From: Marinobacter sp. LA51 | GTDB taxonomy: Bacteria > Pseudomonadota > Gammaproteobacteria > Pseudomonadales > Oleiphilaceae | DNA length: 64,000 bases | Assembly: GCF_030297175.1 (NCBI RefSeq) | Contig: NZ_AP028070.1 | Span: 1,612,001 to 1,676,000 of the forward strand | Direction: 5' to 3' | Shown here: positions 8,898-17,806 of the stretch, one piece after another | How positions within the stretch are numbered: position 1 is the first letter of the stretch | Layout of the letters: the number at the start of each line of letters is the position of its first letter | Position numbers and translations under genes: made by a program | The notes under the pieces: generated by a model | Database searches by the model: none | The model's input: the letters and a program-made list of their open reading frames with translations, nothing else | What the model was told of the DNA's origin: nothing

Positions 8898-9176
8898 ATG
8901 ACAGGGATCGACAGAAGAGAGTACATCCGCACTGCGATGAGCGCCAAAGTAAAGGTGGTACATCCGGAATTGGGTGAATTTACGTTTTCCACCCGGGACA
9001 TTTCGGATGGTGGCGTGTTTATTATTGTTGATGCTCAGCCGTTCGAGCCAAGCATAGGTGATACTGTGACCGTTCAGGTCCAGGGCCTTCCGGTGCCTGC
9101 TCCGGTGCTTGAAATGGTGGTGGTGCGAAGAACCAATGACGGCCTGGGACTGCAGTTCGAACTCAGGGGCGCTTAG
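8898..9176 (+). CDS. PilZ-domain protein (c-di-GMP receptor)
   Basis: A small cytosolic PilZ protein of 92 residues. The N-terminal RREYIR supplies the RxxxR arginines and DISDGG supplies the D/N-x-S-x-x-G motif, so c-di-GMP binding is expected. The ATG at 8898 keeps the PilZ start. A GTG at 8886 is an alternative; neither has a good ribosome-binding site. It lies 1 base upstream of a lipoprotein gene, and a degenerate HD-GYP gene follows. Confidence 0.82.
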   Translation: MTGIDRREYIRTAMSAKVKVVHPELGEFTFSTRDISDGGVFIIVDAQPFEPSIGDTVTVQVQGLPVPAPVLEMVVVRRTNDGLGLQFELRGA

Positions 9177-9177
9177 C

Positions 9178-9750
9178 ATGAAAGGGCTGTGCCTGATGCT
9201 TGTCGCCGCCGTCAGCTCCGGTTGTGCTTCCTATCACTCCCATTATGCAATGTTTCCTGCCGAGAATTCTGCAGGAGAACCCCGTCAAATCCGACTGTCA
9301 TGGCAAAGCGCCGATTACCCGAGCTGGTGGTTTGTCAGTGACAAGGCCACTGCAATTCGGGTTGAAACCCAATGCAGTGAGCGGGTGTGGAGGTTGCGAG
9401 ACAGCGCTGATCCCCAAGCCGGAGAGTGTGGCACAGGTATCCGCGCGTGCGGTGAGGTCGGCCAGGACCTGCACGCGCCGAGTGGCAAATTGGCTACAGA
9501 TGGCGTGCGCTGCATGGTGGCGGAACCCTCCGATCCTCAGGCCAGAGTTGCAGAAATTGGGGGCAGCCTTGACCTTCTCGTTTCCTGTGTTCCGGCTTCC
9601 ACGACGGTGAAGGCAGGTGACGAAGAACGTAACCTTGACTACCTGCGGGCCTCTCCGGTTCCTTATACCGTGTATGTCCGAAAAGCGCCGCGTGGCTCCC
9701 TTCGCGCTAAAATGCCGGAATTTGATGGCTCGGTGTGTGACGCAAAGTGA
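9178..9750 (+). CDS. Uncharacterised lipoprotein next to PilZ gene
   Basis: A 190-residue predicted lipoprotein that I do not recognise as a named family. MKGLCLMLVAAVSSGCAS is a signal peptide with a lipobox-like SSGC. The mature part has at least six cysteines, which suggests disulfides in the periplasm or outer membrane. The ATG at 9178 follows the PilZ stop after one base and is preceded by AGGGGC, so translational coupling is likely. A longer in-frame start at 9109 would overlap the PilZ gene and bury the signal peptide. Confidence 0.7.
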   Translation: MKGLCLMLVAAVSSGCASYHSHYAMFPAENSAGEPRQIRLSWQSADYPSWWFVSDKATAIRVETQCSERVWRLRDSADPQAGECGTGIRACGEVGQDLHAPSGKLATDGVRCMVAEPSDPQARVAEIGGSLDLLVSCVPASTTVKAGDEERNLDYLRASPVPYTVYVRKAPRGSLRAKMPEFDGSVCDAK

Positions 9751-9768
9751 CACATTTTGACGTTACCG

Positions 9769-9784
9769 TGTGACCGTCATCACA
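9769..9784 (+). promoter_or_regulatory. CRP/Vfr consensus site upstream of HD-GYP gene
   Basis: TGTGACCGTCATCACA is an exact TGTGA-N6-TCACA core, about 145 bases upstream of the HD-GYP start and just after the lipoprotein stop. Control by a cAMP receptor protein (Vfr in pseudomonads) is inferred. A class-III adenylate cyclase is encoded 6 kb away. Confidence 0.6.
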
Positions 9785-9926
9785 CTCCTACATTTTGTTT
9801 CCTTCTGAGTTAAAACGTTACCCTTCGTCGCTCTCTGGTTACTTCGTGCTACCAAACTGTTATGGACTCTGTTGGTCACTCCGCCAAAATGGTAACCATC
9901 GAAAAGTTTCCGTATTGAGGTGACCT

Positions 9927-11234
9927 GTGGGCGTCCAGCAAAAGAAAATTGCGGTGCATGATCTGGAAGTGGGCATGTTTGTGTCTGATCTGGATAAGCC
10001 CTGGCACCAGACTCCTTTCCCCATCCAGGGATTTCATGTCCGGTCCCAAGACGATGTTCGGGCCCTGGCCTCACACTGCAAGTGGGTGATAGTCGACGTT
10101 ACCGAAGTGCGAGGTGAGCGGGAGTCCACTGAAGGCGGGGCTCCCCGTTTTGGCCGCAAATCTGGTCGCCGCGGCCAGGGCCGTGATGTCCTGCAGTTGC
10201 CGCCGCTGACGATCCGTGAGCCGGTTCGCTACGAAGAATTGACCACCCTGAAAAAAGAGGCCAAAGCGTCAAAACGTCTTCTGGACGATGCGGATATTGC
10301 GCTTCATCGGCTATTCGACACGTTGAGGGTCAACGGAGTGGTTGATCTCAAGCCTATTGCCGAAGTCACCAGCAAGATGGTGAGTAGCGTGGTGCGTCAA
10401 CCTGATGCCTTACTGTTGCTGAGTCGAACGCGTCAGCATGACGATTATGTCTACCGGCATGCCCTGAACACATCCGTATGGGCTCTGGTGTGCGGTCGAC
10501 ACCTGGGGCTCAACGAAGGCCTTATGAACCACCTCGGGCTGGGCTGCCTCCTGTCGCAGGTGGGTAAGAGTGCATTGTCAAAAGAGCTTCTGAGTCGGGA
10601 AGGTCAGTTGGATGCCAGCGAATACGCCCAGTATCGAGAGTACGTAGACAAGGGGGTGGAGATGCTCTCCGACAGCGGCCTGTCTCGGGCTGTCCTGAGC
10701 GTTGTTCAGGGACATCGTGAGCGCCATAACGGCTCTGGTTTCCCGGAAGGTGTCCGTGGTGACCGCATTCCGCTACTGGCCAAGATTGCGGGTATCGCCG
10801 AATTTTTTGAATCCCTGATTGGCCCCAGAGAAGCTGCCGTGCCGGTCACGCCGGACAAGGCCGTCGCGCTGTTGTATGAAATGAGGAACATCGAGTTTCA
10901 GGATGATCTGGTGGAGAACTTCATTCAGTCCATTGGCATCTACCCAACGGGCAGCCTGGTGGAACTCTCGGACGGACAGCGTGGCATGGTGATGTCACAT
11001 TCCCCGGAGCGCCGCTTGTGGCCGCGCATTATGTTGATGACCGACAGCGACAGCAATCCGTTGAAGTCGGCTAAGATCATCGACCTTGCCCGGTACAATG
11101 AAACCAGGGCGGCTGATGAGGCCGTTACCATTCGGGAGTGCCTACCCCACGGCACGGAAGACCTGGATCCGTCGCGTTATGACGTGACCGGAGCGGACTC
11201 TCGCTGGAGCTTGAACCGTTTGATCAGCGGATGA
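9927..11234 (+). CDS. DUF3391/HD-GYP protein with degenerate active site
   Basis: A 435-residue protein with an N-terminal DUF3391-like segment (about 1-110) and a C-terminal HD-GYP domain (about 150-350). HD-GYP enzymes hydrolyse c-di-GMP. Here the defining LLHDxGK is LLSQVGK (S210, Q211), the later ligand histidine is Y239, and HHERxDGSGYP has become HRERHNGSGFP (263-273). The first histidine of YRH (about 178) remains. Loss of the metal ligands argues against phosphodiesterase activity, so a binding or scaffold role is inferred. The start is GTG. It meets the minus-strand lipoprotein gene tail to tail with an 11-base overlap. Confidence 0.85.
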   Translation: MGVQQKKIAVHDLEVGMFVSDLDKPWHQTPFPIQGFHVRSQDDVRALASHCKWVIVDVTEVRGERESTEGGAPRFGRKSGRRGQGRDVLQLPPLTIREPVRYEELTTLKKEAKASKRLLDDADIALHRLFDTLRVNGVVDLKPIAEVTSKMVSSVVRQPDALLLLSRTRQHDDYVYRHALNTSVWALVCGRHLGLNEGLMNHLGLGCLLSQVGKSALSKELLSREGQLDASEYAQYREYVDKGVEMLSDSGLSRAVLSVVQGHRERHNGSGFPEGVRGDRIPLLAKIAGIAEFFESLIGPREAAVPVTPDKAVALLYEMRNIEFQDDLVENFIQSIGIYPTGSLVELSDGQRGMVMSHSPERRLWPRIMLMTDSDSNPLKSAKIIDLARYNETRAADEAVTIRECLPHGTEDLDPSRYDVTGADSRWSLNRLISG

Positions 11235-12342
11235 CTACCCGCAACTGTTTGCGAATCCATCGATAAGTATCTTCCGGGCGGAAACTGACCACCAGCTCAG
11301 ACTCTCCGCCCGCGTCTCCCGCAACAAAGTAGTCGAATTCGGCTTCCTGCCAGTTGGTGGCGTGAATGGCGACCTGATCCGTTCGCGTGCTGATGGCTTC
11401 GATATTGACTATTTCCGGGGCTCCGCCAATTTTTCGAATGCGCACAGACTGCACTCCGGTATCGCTGGCCGTATGGCTGGCAACGTCCTCATCCAGGTAA
11501 TAGCGGTTCGCCACCGCTGTTGTTATGGCTTTGAGTTCCCGGGAAAGATACGACTCCAGGTCATTCGCCAGTGTGTCGTCTAGAGTTCGGATGGCGTCGA
11601 GGATGCGATCACGGGTGTTTTCCAGGTCCTCTTTATAGGTAACATTCGGGTCTCGATCGCTTTCGTTTTCCGGCCGGGAAGGCGCCAGTTCTATTTCCTC
11701 CTTTGTTGGCGGTTCGTCACATAAAGAATGACCTTCCGGGTAGAAACAGATTTCTGCCAGTAACCGGTTGGCGGGTGAGACGTCCTCATCCGAACCGGTG
11801 AACGCCGCTTCGCTGACGCTGAAGTTGATCGGTTCAGGCAGGTTGGGCAGGGCAGCGTTCAGCTGGCTTAGGACCCTTTCCCGGATGTCGATGCCCTGGC
11901 CCTTAGACACGTCTCCCGTCCAGTTCAGGCTCATCAGAAATCGGGTGATATTTCTCAGTTCCGCGTTATCCAGCTGCAACTGCTCTCTGATGGTGTGAGT
12001 GCTCAAGCCTTCATCGTCGGTTGCGGGATCGGTCAGAGCTGCGCGGACACCGGGTACAAACTCCAGGAGGGTGACGTACTTCTGGGTGGGAACATCTTGA
12101 ACGAGAGCCAAGTCACCGACCCAAAGGCTGAGGGTTTCGCCCGGATAATAGCGAAATTCGCCATTGGCATTGGTAGTGCCACGTTGGCTCTGGGTCTGAT
12201 AGGTCAGTCCGCTGAAGCCGTTGTAATTAAGCCGGCCGACCCTGGTGTCGTTGCTGTCGGAGCCGCCGTCGTCCAGGCATCCGGTGAGGGCGAGGGTAAT
12301 TACCAGGGTCGCTGACAATCGATTCAGGTGGGCAGATCTCAT
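11224..12342 (-). CDS. Uncharacterised lipoprotein with beta-domain start
   Basis: A 372-residue predicted lipoprotein. The ATG at 12342 gives MRSAHLNRLSATLVITLALTGC, a lipoprotein signal with lipobox LTGC. A longer GTG start at 12375 would add residues before it. The first mature segment, GFSGLTYQTQSQRGTTNANG followed by FRYYPGE, resembles the regulatory-like beta-domain repeat often seen in secreted proteobacterial lipoproteins. A helical region (about 230-290) and a second beta-rich tail follow. No enzyme motif is visible. The gene is alone on its strand. Confidence 0.7.
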   Translation of the reverse strand: MRSAHLNRLSATLVITLALTGCLDDGGSDSNDTRVGRLNYNGFSGLTYQTQSQRGTTNANGEFRYYPGETLSLWVGDLALVQDVPTQKYVTLLEFVPGVRAALTDPATDDEGLSTHTIREQLQLDNAELRNITRFLMSLNWTGDVSKGQGIDIRERVLSQLNAALPNLPEPINFSVSEAAFTGSDEDVSPANRLLAEICFYPEGHSLCDEPPTKEEIELAPSRPENESDRDPNVTYKEDLENTRDRILDAIRTLDDTLANDLESYLSRELKAITTAVANRYYLDEDVASHTASDTGVQSVRIRKIGGAPEIVNIEAISTRTDQVAIHATNWQEAEFDYFVAGDAGGESELVVSFRPEDTYRWIRKQLRVVIR

Positions 12343-12606
12343 GGTTTGCTTCGGTTCCCGGTGCGCGGGCGTCACGCTCCAATCGAAGAGTGAGCTCGTC
12401 GTTTGTAAGTTGTTGTAACCGGATTATAGGGATGGGGTGCTGCGGATATCGGGATACTCGTCGCAGTTTCCGTTTTTGCCTCGGATTCCGACGGCGGGTT
12501 TTGCACCTTGAAATAACCCGAGCTGCCACAATCAATAGCACTCTAAACGTTGGCCCCGGTGGATGTTCCTGCCGGGGGATAAGTGCCGCGGAATTCAGGA
12601 TGGTTT

Positions 12607-13557
12607 ATGTCCCACGCTCTTGAGATTGAAGGTCTGATCAAGACCTACGGTGATGGTTTCGAAGCCCTGAAGGGAATCGACCTGTACGTCGCCGAAGGTG
12701 ATTTCTTTGCATTGCTCGGACCCAACGGTGCCGGCAAATCCACCACGCTGGGGATTGTCTGTTCACTGGTTAATAAGTCCGCCGGCAAGGTTCGAGTTTT
12801 CGGCAAGGACATAGATACCCACTTGTCCGATGCCAAGCTGAACCTCGGCGTGGTGCCCCAGGAATTCAATTTCAACCAGTTTGAGAAGGTCTTCGACATT
12901 GTTACGACCCAGGCCGGCTATTACGGCATTCCGCTCAAACAGGCGTCGGTGTCGGCCGAGAAATACCTCAAGAAACTGGGTTTGTGGGAGAAGCGGGACA
13001 CGCCTGCGCGTATGTTGTCCGGCGGCATGAAGCGGCGGCTGATGATTGCGCGGGCCCTGGTTCATGAGCCCAAGCTGCTGATTCTGGATGAGCCGACCGC
13101 GGGAGTGGATATCGAGCTGCGTCGATCTATGTGGGCCTTCCTTGAGGAGATGAACCGCCAGGGCACCACCATTATCCTGACCACTCACTACCTGGAGGAA
13201 GCGGAAGCCCTGTGCCGCAACATCGCCATCATTGATCACGGGCGGATTCTGAAAAACACCAGCAAGAAAGACCTGTTGCAGGAACTGAGTGTCGAGACCT
13301 TCGTGCTGGATACCGCCACACCGTTGTCATCAGCACCAGAGCTGGCGGATTTTGCCACGCGCATTGATGGGGAAGGGGCGCTGGAACTGGACGTGCAGAA
13401 GGGCCAGGGCTTGAATCAGGTATTCGTTCAGTTGGACAAGTTGGATATCAAGGTAGTCAGTATGCGAACCAAGGCCAACCGCCTCGAAGAATTGTTTATT
13501 CGTATGGTGGAGGAAAACGCCTCGGAATCAAAAAATAGCCTGGAGGGTGTCGCATGA
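12607..13557 (+). CDS. yadG: ABC-2 exporter ATP-binding protein (YadG-like)
   Basis: A 316-residue ATPase. It has Walker A GPNGAGKS (near residue 37), signature LSGGMKRRL, Walker B LLILDEPTAGVD and switch histidine TTHYLEEAE, in the arrangement of E. coli YadG/CcmA-type exporters. The ATG at 12607 is used because CAGGA precedes it by 6 bases. The stop overlaps the permease start (ATGA), so the two subunits are translationally coupled. The cargo is unknown. Confidence 0.88.
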   Translation: MSHALEIEGLIKTYGDGFEALKGIDLYVAEGDFFALLGPNGAGKSTTLGIVCSLVNKSAGKVRVFGKDIDTHLSDAKLNLGVVPQEFNFNQFEKVFDIVTTQAGYYGIPLKQASVSAEKYLKKLGLWEKRDTPARMLSGGMKRRLMIARALVHEPKLLILDEPTAGVDIELRRSMWAFLEEMNRQGTTIILTTHYLEEAEALCRNIAIIDHGRILKNTSKKDLLQELSVETFVLDTATPLSSAPELADFATRIDGEGALELDVQKGQGLNQVFVQLDKLDIKVVSMRTKANRLEELFIRMVEENASESKNSLEGVA

Positions 13558-14327
13558 GGGCCCAGGCGCTAGCTACCGCATTCAATACCATTGTTACCCG
13601 GGAAATCCGCCGTTTTACCCGAATCTGGGCCCAGACCCTGCTGCCGCCTGCGGTCACCATGACCCTGTACTTCATCATTTTTGGCAACCTCATTGGCTCG
13701 CGCATCGGTGAGATGGGCGGCTTCGACTACATGGCGTTTATCGTTCCTGGTCTGATCATGATGGCAGTGATCACCAACTCCTACGCCAATGTGGTGTCGT
13801 CGTTCTTCTCAATGAAGTTCCAGCGCAGCATAGAGGAACTGCTGGTTTCACCGGTTCCGAACTGGGTCATCCTGGCTGGATATGTATGCGGCGGAATGGC
13901 CCGCGGGCTTGGCATCGGCCTGATCGTCACCCTGCTGTCGCTGGCGTTTACCAGTCTGACCATTCACAGTCTGCCGATGATGGTGGTGACGGTGTTTCTG
14001 ACGTCTGCGTTGTTTTCCCTTGGCGGTTTTATCAACGCCATGCTGGCCACGAAGTTCGACGACATCTCCATCGTGCCGACCTTCGTGCTGACACCGCTGA
14101 CTTATTTGGGCGGTGTTTTCTACAGTATCGATATGCTGCCGGAGTTCTGGCAGGGCGTGTCCATGGCCAACCCGATTCTGTACATGGTTAATGGTTTCCG
14201 GTTTGGTATTCTCGGGGTCTCGGACGTTAATCCGTTCGTATCTCTTGGTATGATTCTGGTCTTTATTTCCCTGCTGGCGTTCATTGCCCTGAAAATGCTG
14301 GCCCGGGGCAAAGGCATCCGTCACTGA
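13554..14327 (+). CDS. yadH: ABC-2 exporter permease (YadH-like)
   Basis: A 257-residue ABC-2 family inner-membrane permease with about six transmembrane helices. The family-typical PLTYLGGVFYSIDMLPEFWQ stretch precedes the last helix, and FFSMKFQRSIEELLVSP lies after the second. It starts within the stop of the ATPase gene and ends 14 bases before queF. It pairs with YadG to form an exporter of unknown substrate. Confidence 0.87.
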   Translation: MRAQALATAFNTIVTREIRRFTRIWAQTLLPPAVTMTLYFIIFGNLIGSRIGEMGGFDYMAFIVPGLIMMAVITNSYANVVSSFFSMKFQRSIEELLVSPVPNWVILAGYVCGGMARGLGIGLIVTLLSLAFTSLTIHSLPMMVVTVFLTSALFSLGGFINAMLATKFDDISIVPTFVLTPLTYLGGVFYSIDMLPEFWQGVSMANPILYMVNGFRFGILGVSDVNPFVSLGMILVFISLLAFIALKMLARGKGIRH

Positions 14328-14341
14328 TCTCAGGAAGTTTT

Positions 14342-15160
14342 ATGGCGCTTCAAAACGCACCGCTGGGGAAGGCCAGCGAATACCCGGATCGGTACGATCC
14401 GTCTCTGCTATTTCCGGTTGCCCGGGACGAAAACCGTCGCCGGATTGGGCTGGGCGATGGTCGCTGGCCATGGTTTGGAGAAGATCTATGGCAGGCCTGG
14501 GAAGTGTCCTGGCTTCGTTTAAGTGGTGTGCCGGCAGTAGCTTGGGCGGAAATCCGATTTCCGGCCGCATCGCCGTCCATCATTGAATCCAAGTCCCTCA
14601 AGCTGTACCTGAATTCGTTCAACCAGAGCGCCTTTTCATCGCCTGAGCAGGTTGCCAAAACCATCACCGATGACCTTTCCAGCGCCTGCGGTGCCGCCGT
14701 TCAGGTTGATATGAAGAGCGTGGATGAGCCGGGTGATGCTTTTGGCAGGCCTCAGGGGTACGAGCTTATTGACGACGAGCCGGTCAGTGACGTGGTTTAC
14801 GAGTATGCCCCGAAGTCGCTGAGTGCCAGCGATGAAGTCGTTACAGAGAAACTGTGTTCGCATCTCCTGAAGAGTAATTGTCCTGTGACTGGGCAGCCCG
14901 ACTGGGCCACGCTCATGGTTAGCTATACTGGGCCAAAAATTGATCGGGCGGGACTGCTTAAATACGTTGTCAGTTTCCGGCAGAAGCAGGATTTCCACGA
15001 ACACTGCGTGGAAACGGTGTTTACGGATCTAATGGCACAGTGCCAGCCGGAAAAGCTCATGGTATGTGCCCGCTATACACGAAGAGGCGGGTTGGATATC
15101 AATCCCTGGCGCGCCACCGAACCTGCACAGGAGAGCGGCGGCAGGCTGGTTCGTCAGTAG
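14342..15160 (+). CDS. queF: NADPH-dependent 7-cyano-7-deazaguanine reductase QueF
   Basis: A 272-residue long-form QueF that reduces preQ0 to preQ1 in queuosine synthesis. The nucleophile cysteine lies in SNCPVTGQPDW (near residue 180) and the HEHCVE motif follows near 220. AGGAAG lies 5 bases before the ATG. It follows the yadGH pair closely. The later pathway genes tgt and queA lie at 29.5-31.8 kb of this window. Confidence 0.95.
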   Translation: MALQNAPLGKASEYPDRYDPSLLFPVARDENRRRIGLGDGRWPWFGEDLWQAWEVSWLRLSGVPAVAWAEIRFPAASPSIIESKSLKLYLNSFNQSAFSSPEQVAKTITDDLSSACGAAVQVDMKSVDEPGDAFGRPQGYELIDDEPVSDVVYEYAPKSLSASDEVVTEKLCSHLLKSNCPVTGQPDWATLMVSYTGPKIDRAGLLKYVVSFRQKQDFHEHCVETVFTDLMAQCQPEKLMVCARYTRRGGLDINPWRATEPAQESGGRLVRQ

Positions 15161-15211
15161 CGGCAGATTAAAGGAAAAGACGGGAGTGGGAGGGGCGCAT
15201 TTGGAAAGATC

Positions 15212-16639
15212 TCAGGATGCGCCTTCTTCCTGGCGAAGCCGGTCGGCGGCATCCTCGAGGGCAGCCAGGATGGCCTCCCGTTCTTTCTCGGTCACCTTGT
15301 CCGAATCCAGGTACATGGCAAACCCATTATGCTCATGTTCGAGAAAGCTGCGGTGGGGCCCCATATCCCTGCGGAAATCGACCACTTCGTAAATGGGAAC
15401 GGGTTTGCCGAAGCCCTTCACCGTAATCTCCCCTTTATCCCGGCACATGATCTTGTCTTTGATGAGCGAGAAGGTTTCGTAGGAGATCAGGATCTCACCA
15501 GGTTCGGCAAGCGATTCCAGTCGGCTGGCCAGATTCACTTCCTTGCCGATGATGGTGTAGTCCATCCGGTTTTCGGCGCCAAAGTTGCCCACAGTGGTAT
15601 ACCCGGTGCTAATCCCCATGCGGATCTGCAAGGGTGTCTTGATGCCCTGACTGCGCCATTTCTGACGCATGATCTTCATGTGTTTGCGCATCTCAACCGC
15701 CATTGAAACGCAGGCAAAGGCGTCCTCTCGTTGGCCACGGCTGGTGGGGTCGCCAAAGAACACCATGATCGAATCGCCGACGAATTTGTCGATGGTGCCG
15801 CCGTACTTCAGCGCCACTTCTGACATTTCGTTGAAGTAGTGGTTCAGGAGTTCTGTCAGCGCCTCCGGCTCCATTTCTTCCGACAGCTCTGTAAAACCCT
15901 TGATATCGGAAAAGAACACGGCCAGTTTCTTGCGCTGGGTTTCAAGCCGAACGTCGCGCTCACCGGTGAAAATCGATTGCCAGACCTGGGGTGACAGGTA
16001 CTTGGACAGTTTGTGGGAGAGTGCGATGGATTGTTCGCGCTGATTCTGGATTTGGGTTTTGGCCAGCATCAGCGCCTGGGCCTGTTGGTGCGAATAGTAG
16101 GCAGTGAGGCAGATATAAAGGCCGGTGGCGCAAATGGCGAGAATGCTGGTCAGCAGTGGTGATTCCAGCGACTCGGAAGGCCCGACAATGGCGACGGAGG
16201 CCGCAATGGCCGCGGCCATAAAGATGCTGCCCAGAAACCATTGCCGGATGCCGCCAACGATAAGGCAGCTGAACATCAGCATCAGGACAACAGACACCGA
16301 TGGTATGGCCACCAACCCGATACAACCAATAAAGGCGCCGCCAACCATGCAATCGAAAATCAGCATCTTATGACGGATACGGGGCGAGTGCTGGAGGAAG
16401 GTGCGGCGGGTCAGTGCGTGAGCGACGTGCGGCCAGGTCAGGGCGCCCGCCACCAGCCACAACAACCATTGCTCGAAGGCTCCCTGGAGCGCGCCAGTAA
16501 CAATAATGACGGCAGTAGCAGTGTAGGCAAGAATCCGGCCGTTATAGTCCGGCATAGGAGGAATCACCACAGGATGATTGTGATGATCCATGGGCAATGC
16601 GCTGCTGGGGCTGCGCAGCTCCGGCGTTACGCTTACCAT
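15212..16639 (-). CDS. Membrane class-III adenylate cyclase
   Basis: A 475-residue membrane-anchored cyclase making cAMP. The first half carries about six hydrophobic segments. The catalytic domain (about 235-415) keeps the metal aspartates (D245 in FSDIKGFT and the one in VGDSIMVFFG) and the adenine-selecting lysine (TIDKFVGD) and aspartate (RMDYTIIG). The transition-state residues of VNLASRLES are also present, so it should be active on ATP. I start it at the ATG at 16639, one base after the upstream stop; a start at 16591 (MDHHNH) is possible. A much longer frame would overlap the DUF962 gene. Confidence 0.85.
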   Translation of the reverse strand: MVSVTPELRSPSSALPMDHHNHPVVIPPMPDYNGRILAYTATAVIIVTGALQGAFEQWLLWLVAGALTWPHVAHALTRRTFLQHSPRIRHKMLIFDCMVGGAFIGCIGLVAIPSVSVVLMLMFSCLIVGGIRQWFLGSIFMAAAIAASVAIVGPSESLESPLLTSILAICATGLYICLTAYYSHQQAQALMLAKTQIQNQREQSIALSHKLSKYLSPQVWQSIFTGERDVRLETQRKKLAVFFSDIKGFTELSEEMEPEALTELLNHYFNEMSEVALKYGGTIDKFVGDSIMVFFGDPTSRGQREDAFACVSMAVEMRKHMKIMRQKWRSQGIKTPLQIRMGISTGYTTVGNFGAENRMDYTIIGKEVNLASRLESLAEPGEILISYETFSLIKDKIMCRDKGEITVKGFGKPVPIYEVVDFRRDMGPHRSFLEHEHNGFAMYLDSDKVTEKEREAILAALEDAADRLRQEEGAS

Positions 16640-16640
16640 G

Positions 16641-16952
16641 CTAGAAGCGAATCCGGCCAATGAGCATATCCCTGAACATGACCCAATCGCCTGCAAGGCT
16701 GTACAGCGGATGTTTAAACGTAGCGGGTCGGTTTTTCTCAAACTTGAAATGGCCAACCCAGGCGAAGCCGTAACCAATGACCGGCACCAGCAGCAGCCAC
16801 GCCAGCCTCCCGGACATTAGCGCCCAGGCTGTGACGATCAGAACCAACAGACTGCCAACGAAGTGAAGCCGACGACACGTAACGTCGCTGTGTTCTTCGA
16901 GGTAGTAAGGATAGAATTCGGAAAAGTTGTTAAACGTTTGTTGCTCACTCAT
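16641..16952 (-). CDS. DUF962 (Mpo1-like) membrane protein
   Basis: A 103-residue protein of the DUF962 family, related to yeast Mpo1, a fatty-acid alpha-dioxygenase. Visible features are FYPYYLEEHSDVTCRRLHFVG at the start, two central hydrophobic helices, and WVGHFKFEKNRPATF with the conserved histidine. The stop codon is one base from the cyclase start, so the two genes are probably co-transcribed. Enzymatic function in bacteria is inferred only from the family. Confidence 0.85.
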   Translation of the reverse strand: MSEQQTFNNFSEFYPYYLEEHSDVTCRRLHFVGSLLVLIVTAWALMSGRLAWLLLVPVIGYGFAWVGHFKFEKNRPATFKHPLYSLAGDWVMFRDMLIGRIRF

Positions 16953-17095
16953 GGTGCTGCTACTAAGTTGTTTTTAAATTTTTAGGTAGGCCGGACTACG
17001 ACTAAAGGTTAGCAGTATTAGGTGTAACCCACAATTCACCTGAGCTCCAAACTATGACCAAGATTCCTGAAACCCTTATCCGATAGCGAGACGAT

Positions 17096-17650
17096 ATGAC
17101 CGCAGTCAGCGAATTTCTGCTCAACCGGGCTTCCGAGCCAAGGCTGGAGGCACCGGCACCCGATTCTGAAACCCTGGAGCGAGCCTTTGCCTGTGCCGCC
17201 CGGGCGCCTGATCATGCACTCCTTCGCCCCTGGCGCTACCTGATCATCGAAGGCGAGGGGCTAAAGGCCCTGGGTGACCTGTTTGCGTCTACCTGTGCCA
17301 ATAACAGTGACGAGCAGGCAATCGAAAAGCTGCGCAGGGCACCGCTGAGGGCGCCGATGGTTATCGTAGGAATTGCCTCTCCGACGCCCCATCCCAAGGT
17401 GCCGGAAGTTGAGCAGATTATGTCTGCAGCAGCCGGCATGAGTTTTCTGGAACTGGCCCTGCAGGAAGCCGGATTTGGTGTCATGTGGCGCACCGGGAGT
17501 CCGGCCTATCACACCCAGGTGCACCAGGGGCTGGGTCTCAGTGAGACCGAATCAATCGTCGGCTTTCTCTACACGGGTACGGTGTCGTCGGAAAAGCCTC
17601 CGGTGCCAAGGCCGGAAACCCCCGATTTTGTCCAGCACTGGAACGGCTGA
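17096..17650 (+). CDS. YdjA-like nitroreductase family protein
   Basis: A 184-residue FMN-dependent nitroreductase-family enzyme resembling E. coli YdjA. It opens with EFLLNRASEPRLEAPAPDSE and has AARAPDHALLRPWRYLII, which carries the flavin-binding residues. The natural substrate is unknown. The ribosome-binding site is weak. It is a single gene; the flagellar sigma-54 promoter begins about 150 bases downstream. Confidence 0.88.
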   Translation: MTAVSEFLLNRASEPRLEAPAPDSETLERAFACAARAPDHALLRPWRYLIIEGEGLKALGDLFASTCANNSDEQAIEKLRRAPLRAPMVIVGIASPTPHPKVPEVEQIMSAAAGMSFLELALQEAGFGVMWRTGSPAYHTQVHQGLGLSETESIVGFLYTGTVSSEKPPVPRPETPDFVQHWNG

Positions 17651-17806
17651 GCCAGGCAGCTGATAGCGACCGCATCCCCCGGCCCGCTGGTCGGGGGAAA
17701 CAGTTTGCCGCTTTCCCGAAGTAGTCATTGGTTTTGCCCCATCTTTTCAGTGCCTTCCTTGCCTCAATCCCTCGTTTCGCCGCTTCCTGGCTAGCTTTTC
17801 CAATTC

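Noticed and set aside
8832..9179. Open frame of 115 codons on the minus strand opposite the PilZ gene
   Set aside because: It lies wholly over a recognisable PilZ gene, has no ribosome-binding site and no protein features.
9735..9753. Second CRP-like site at TGTGACGCAAAGTGACA
   Set aside because: The right half does not match TCACA, and the sequence spans the end of the lipoprotein gene.
17676..17697. CCCCCG/CGGGGG hairpin after the nitroreductase gene as terminator
   Set aside because: Six-bp stem with a 10-base loop and AAACAG after it; too weak to call.
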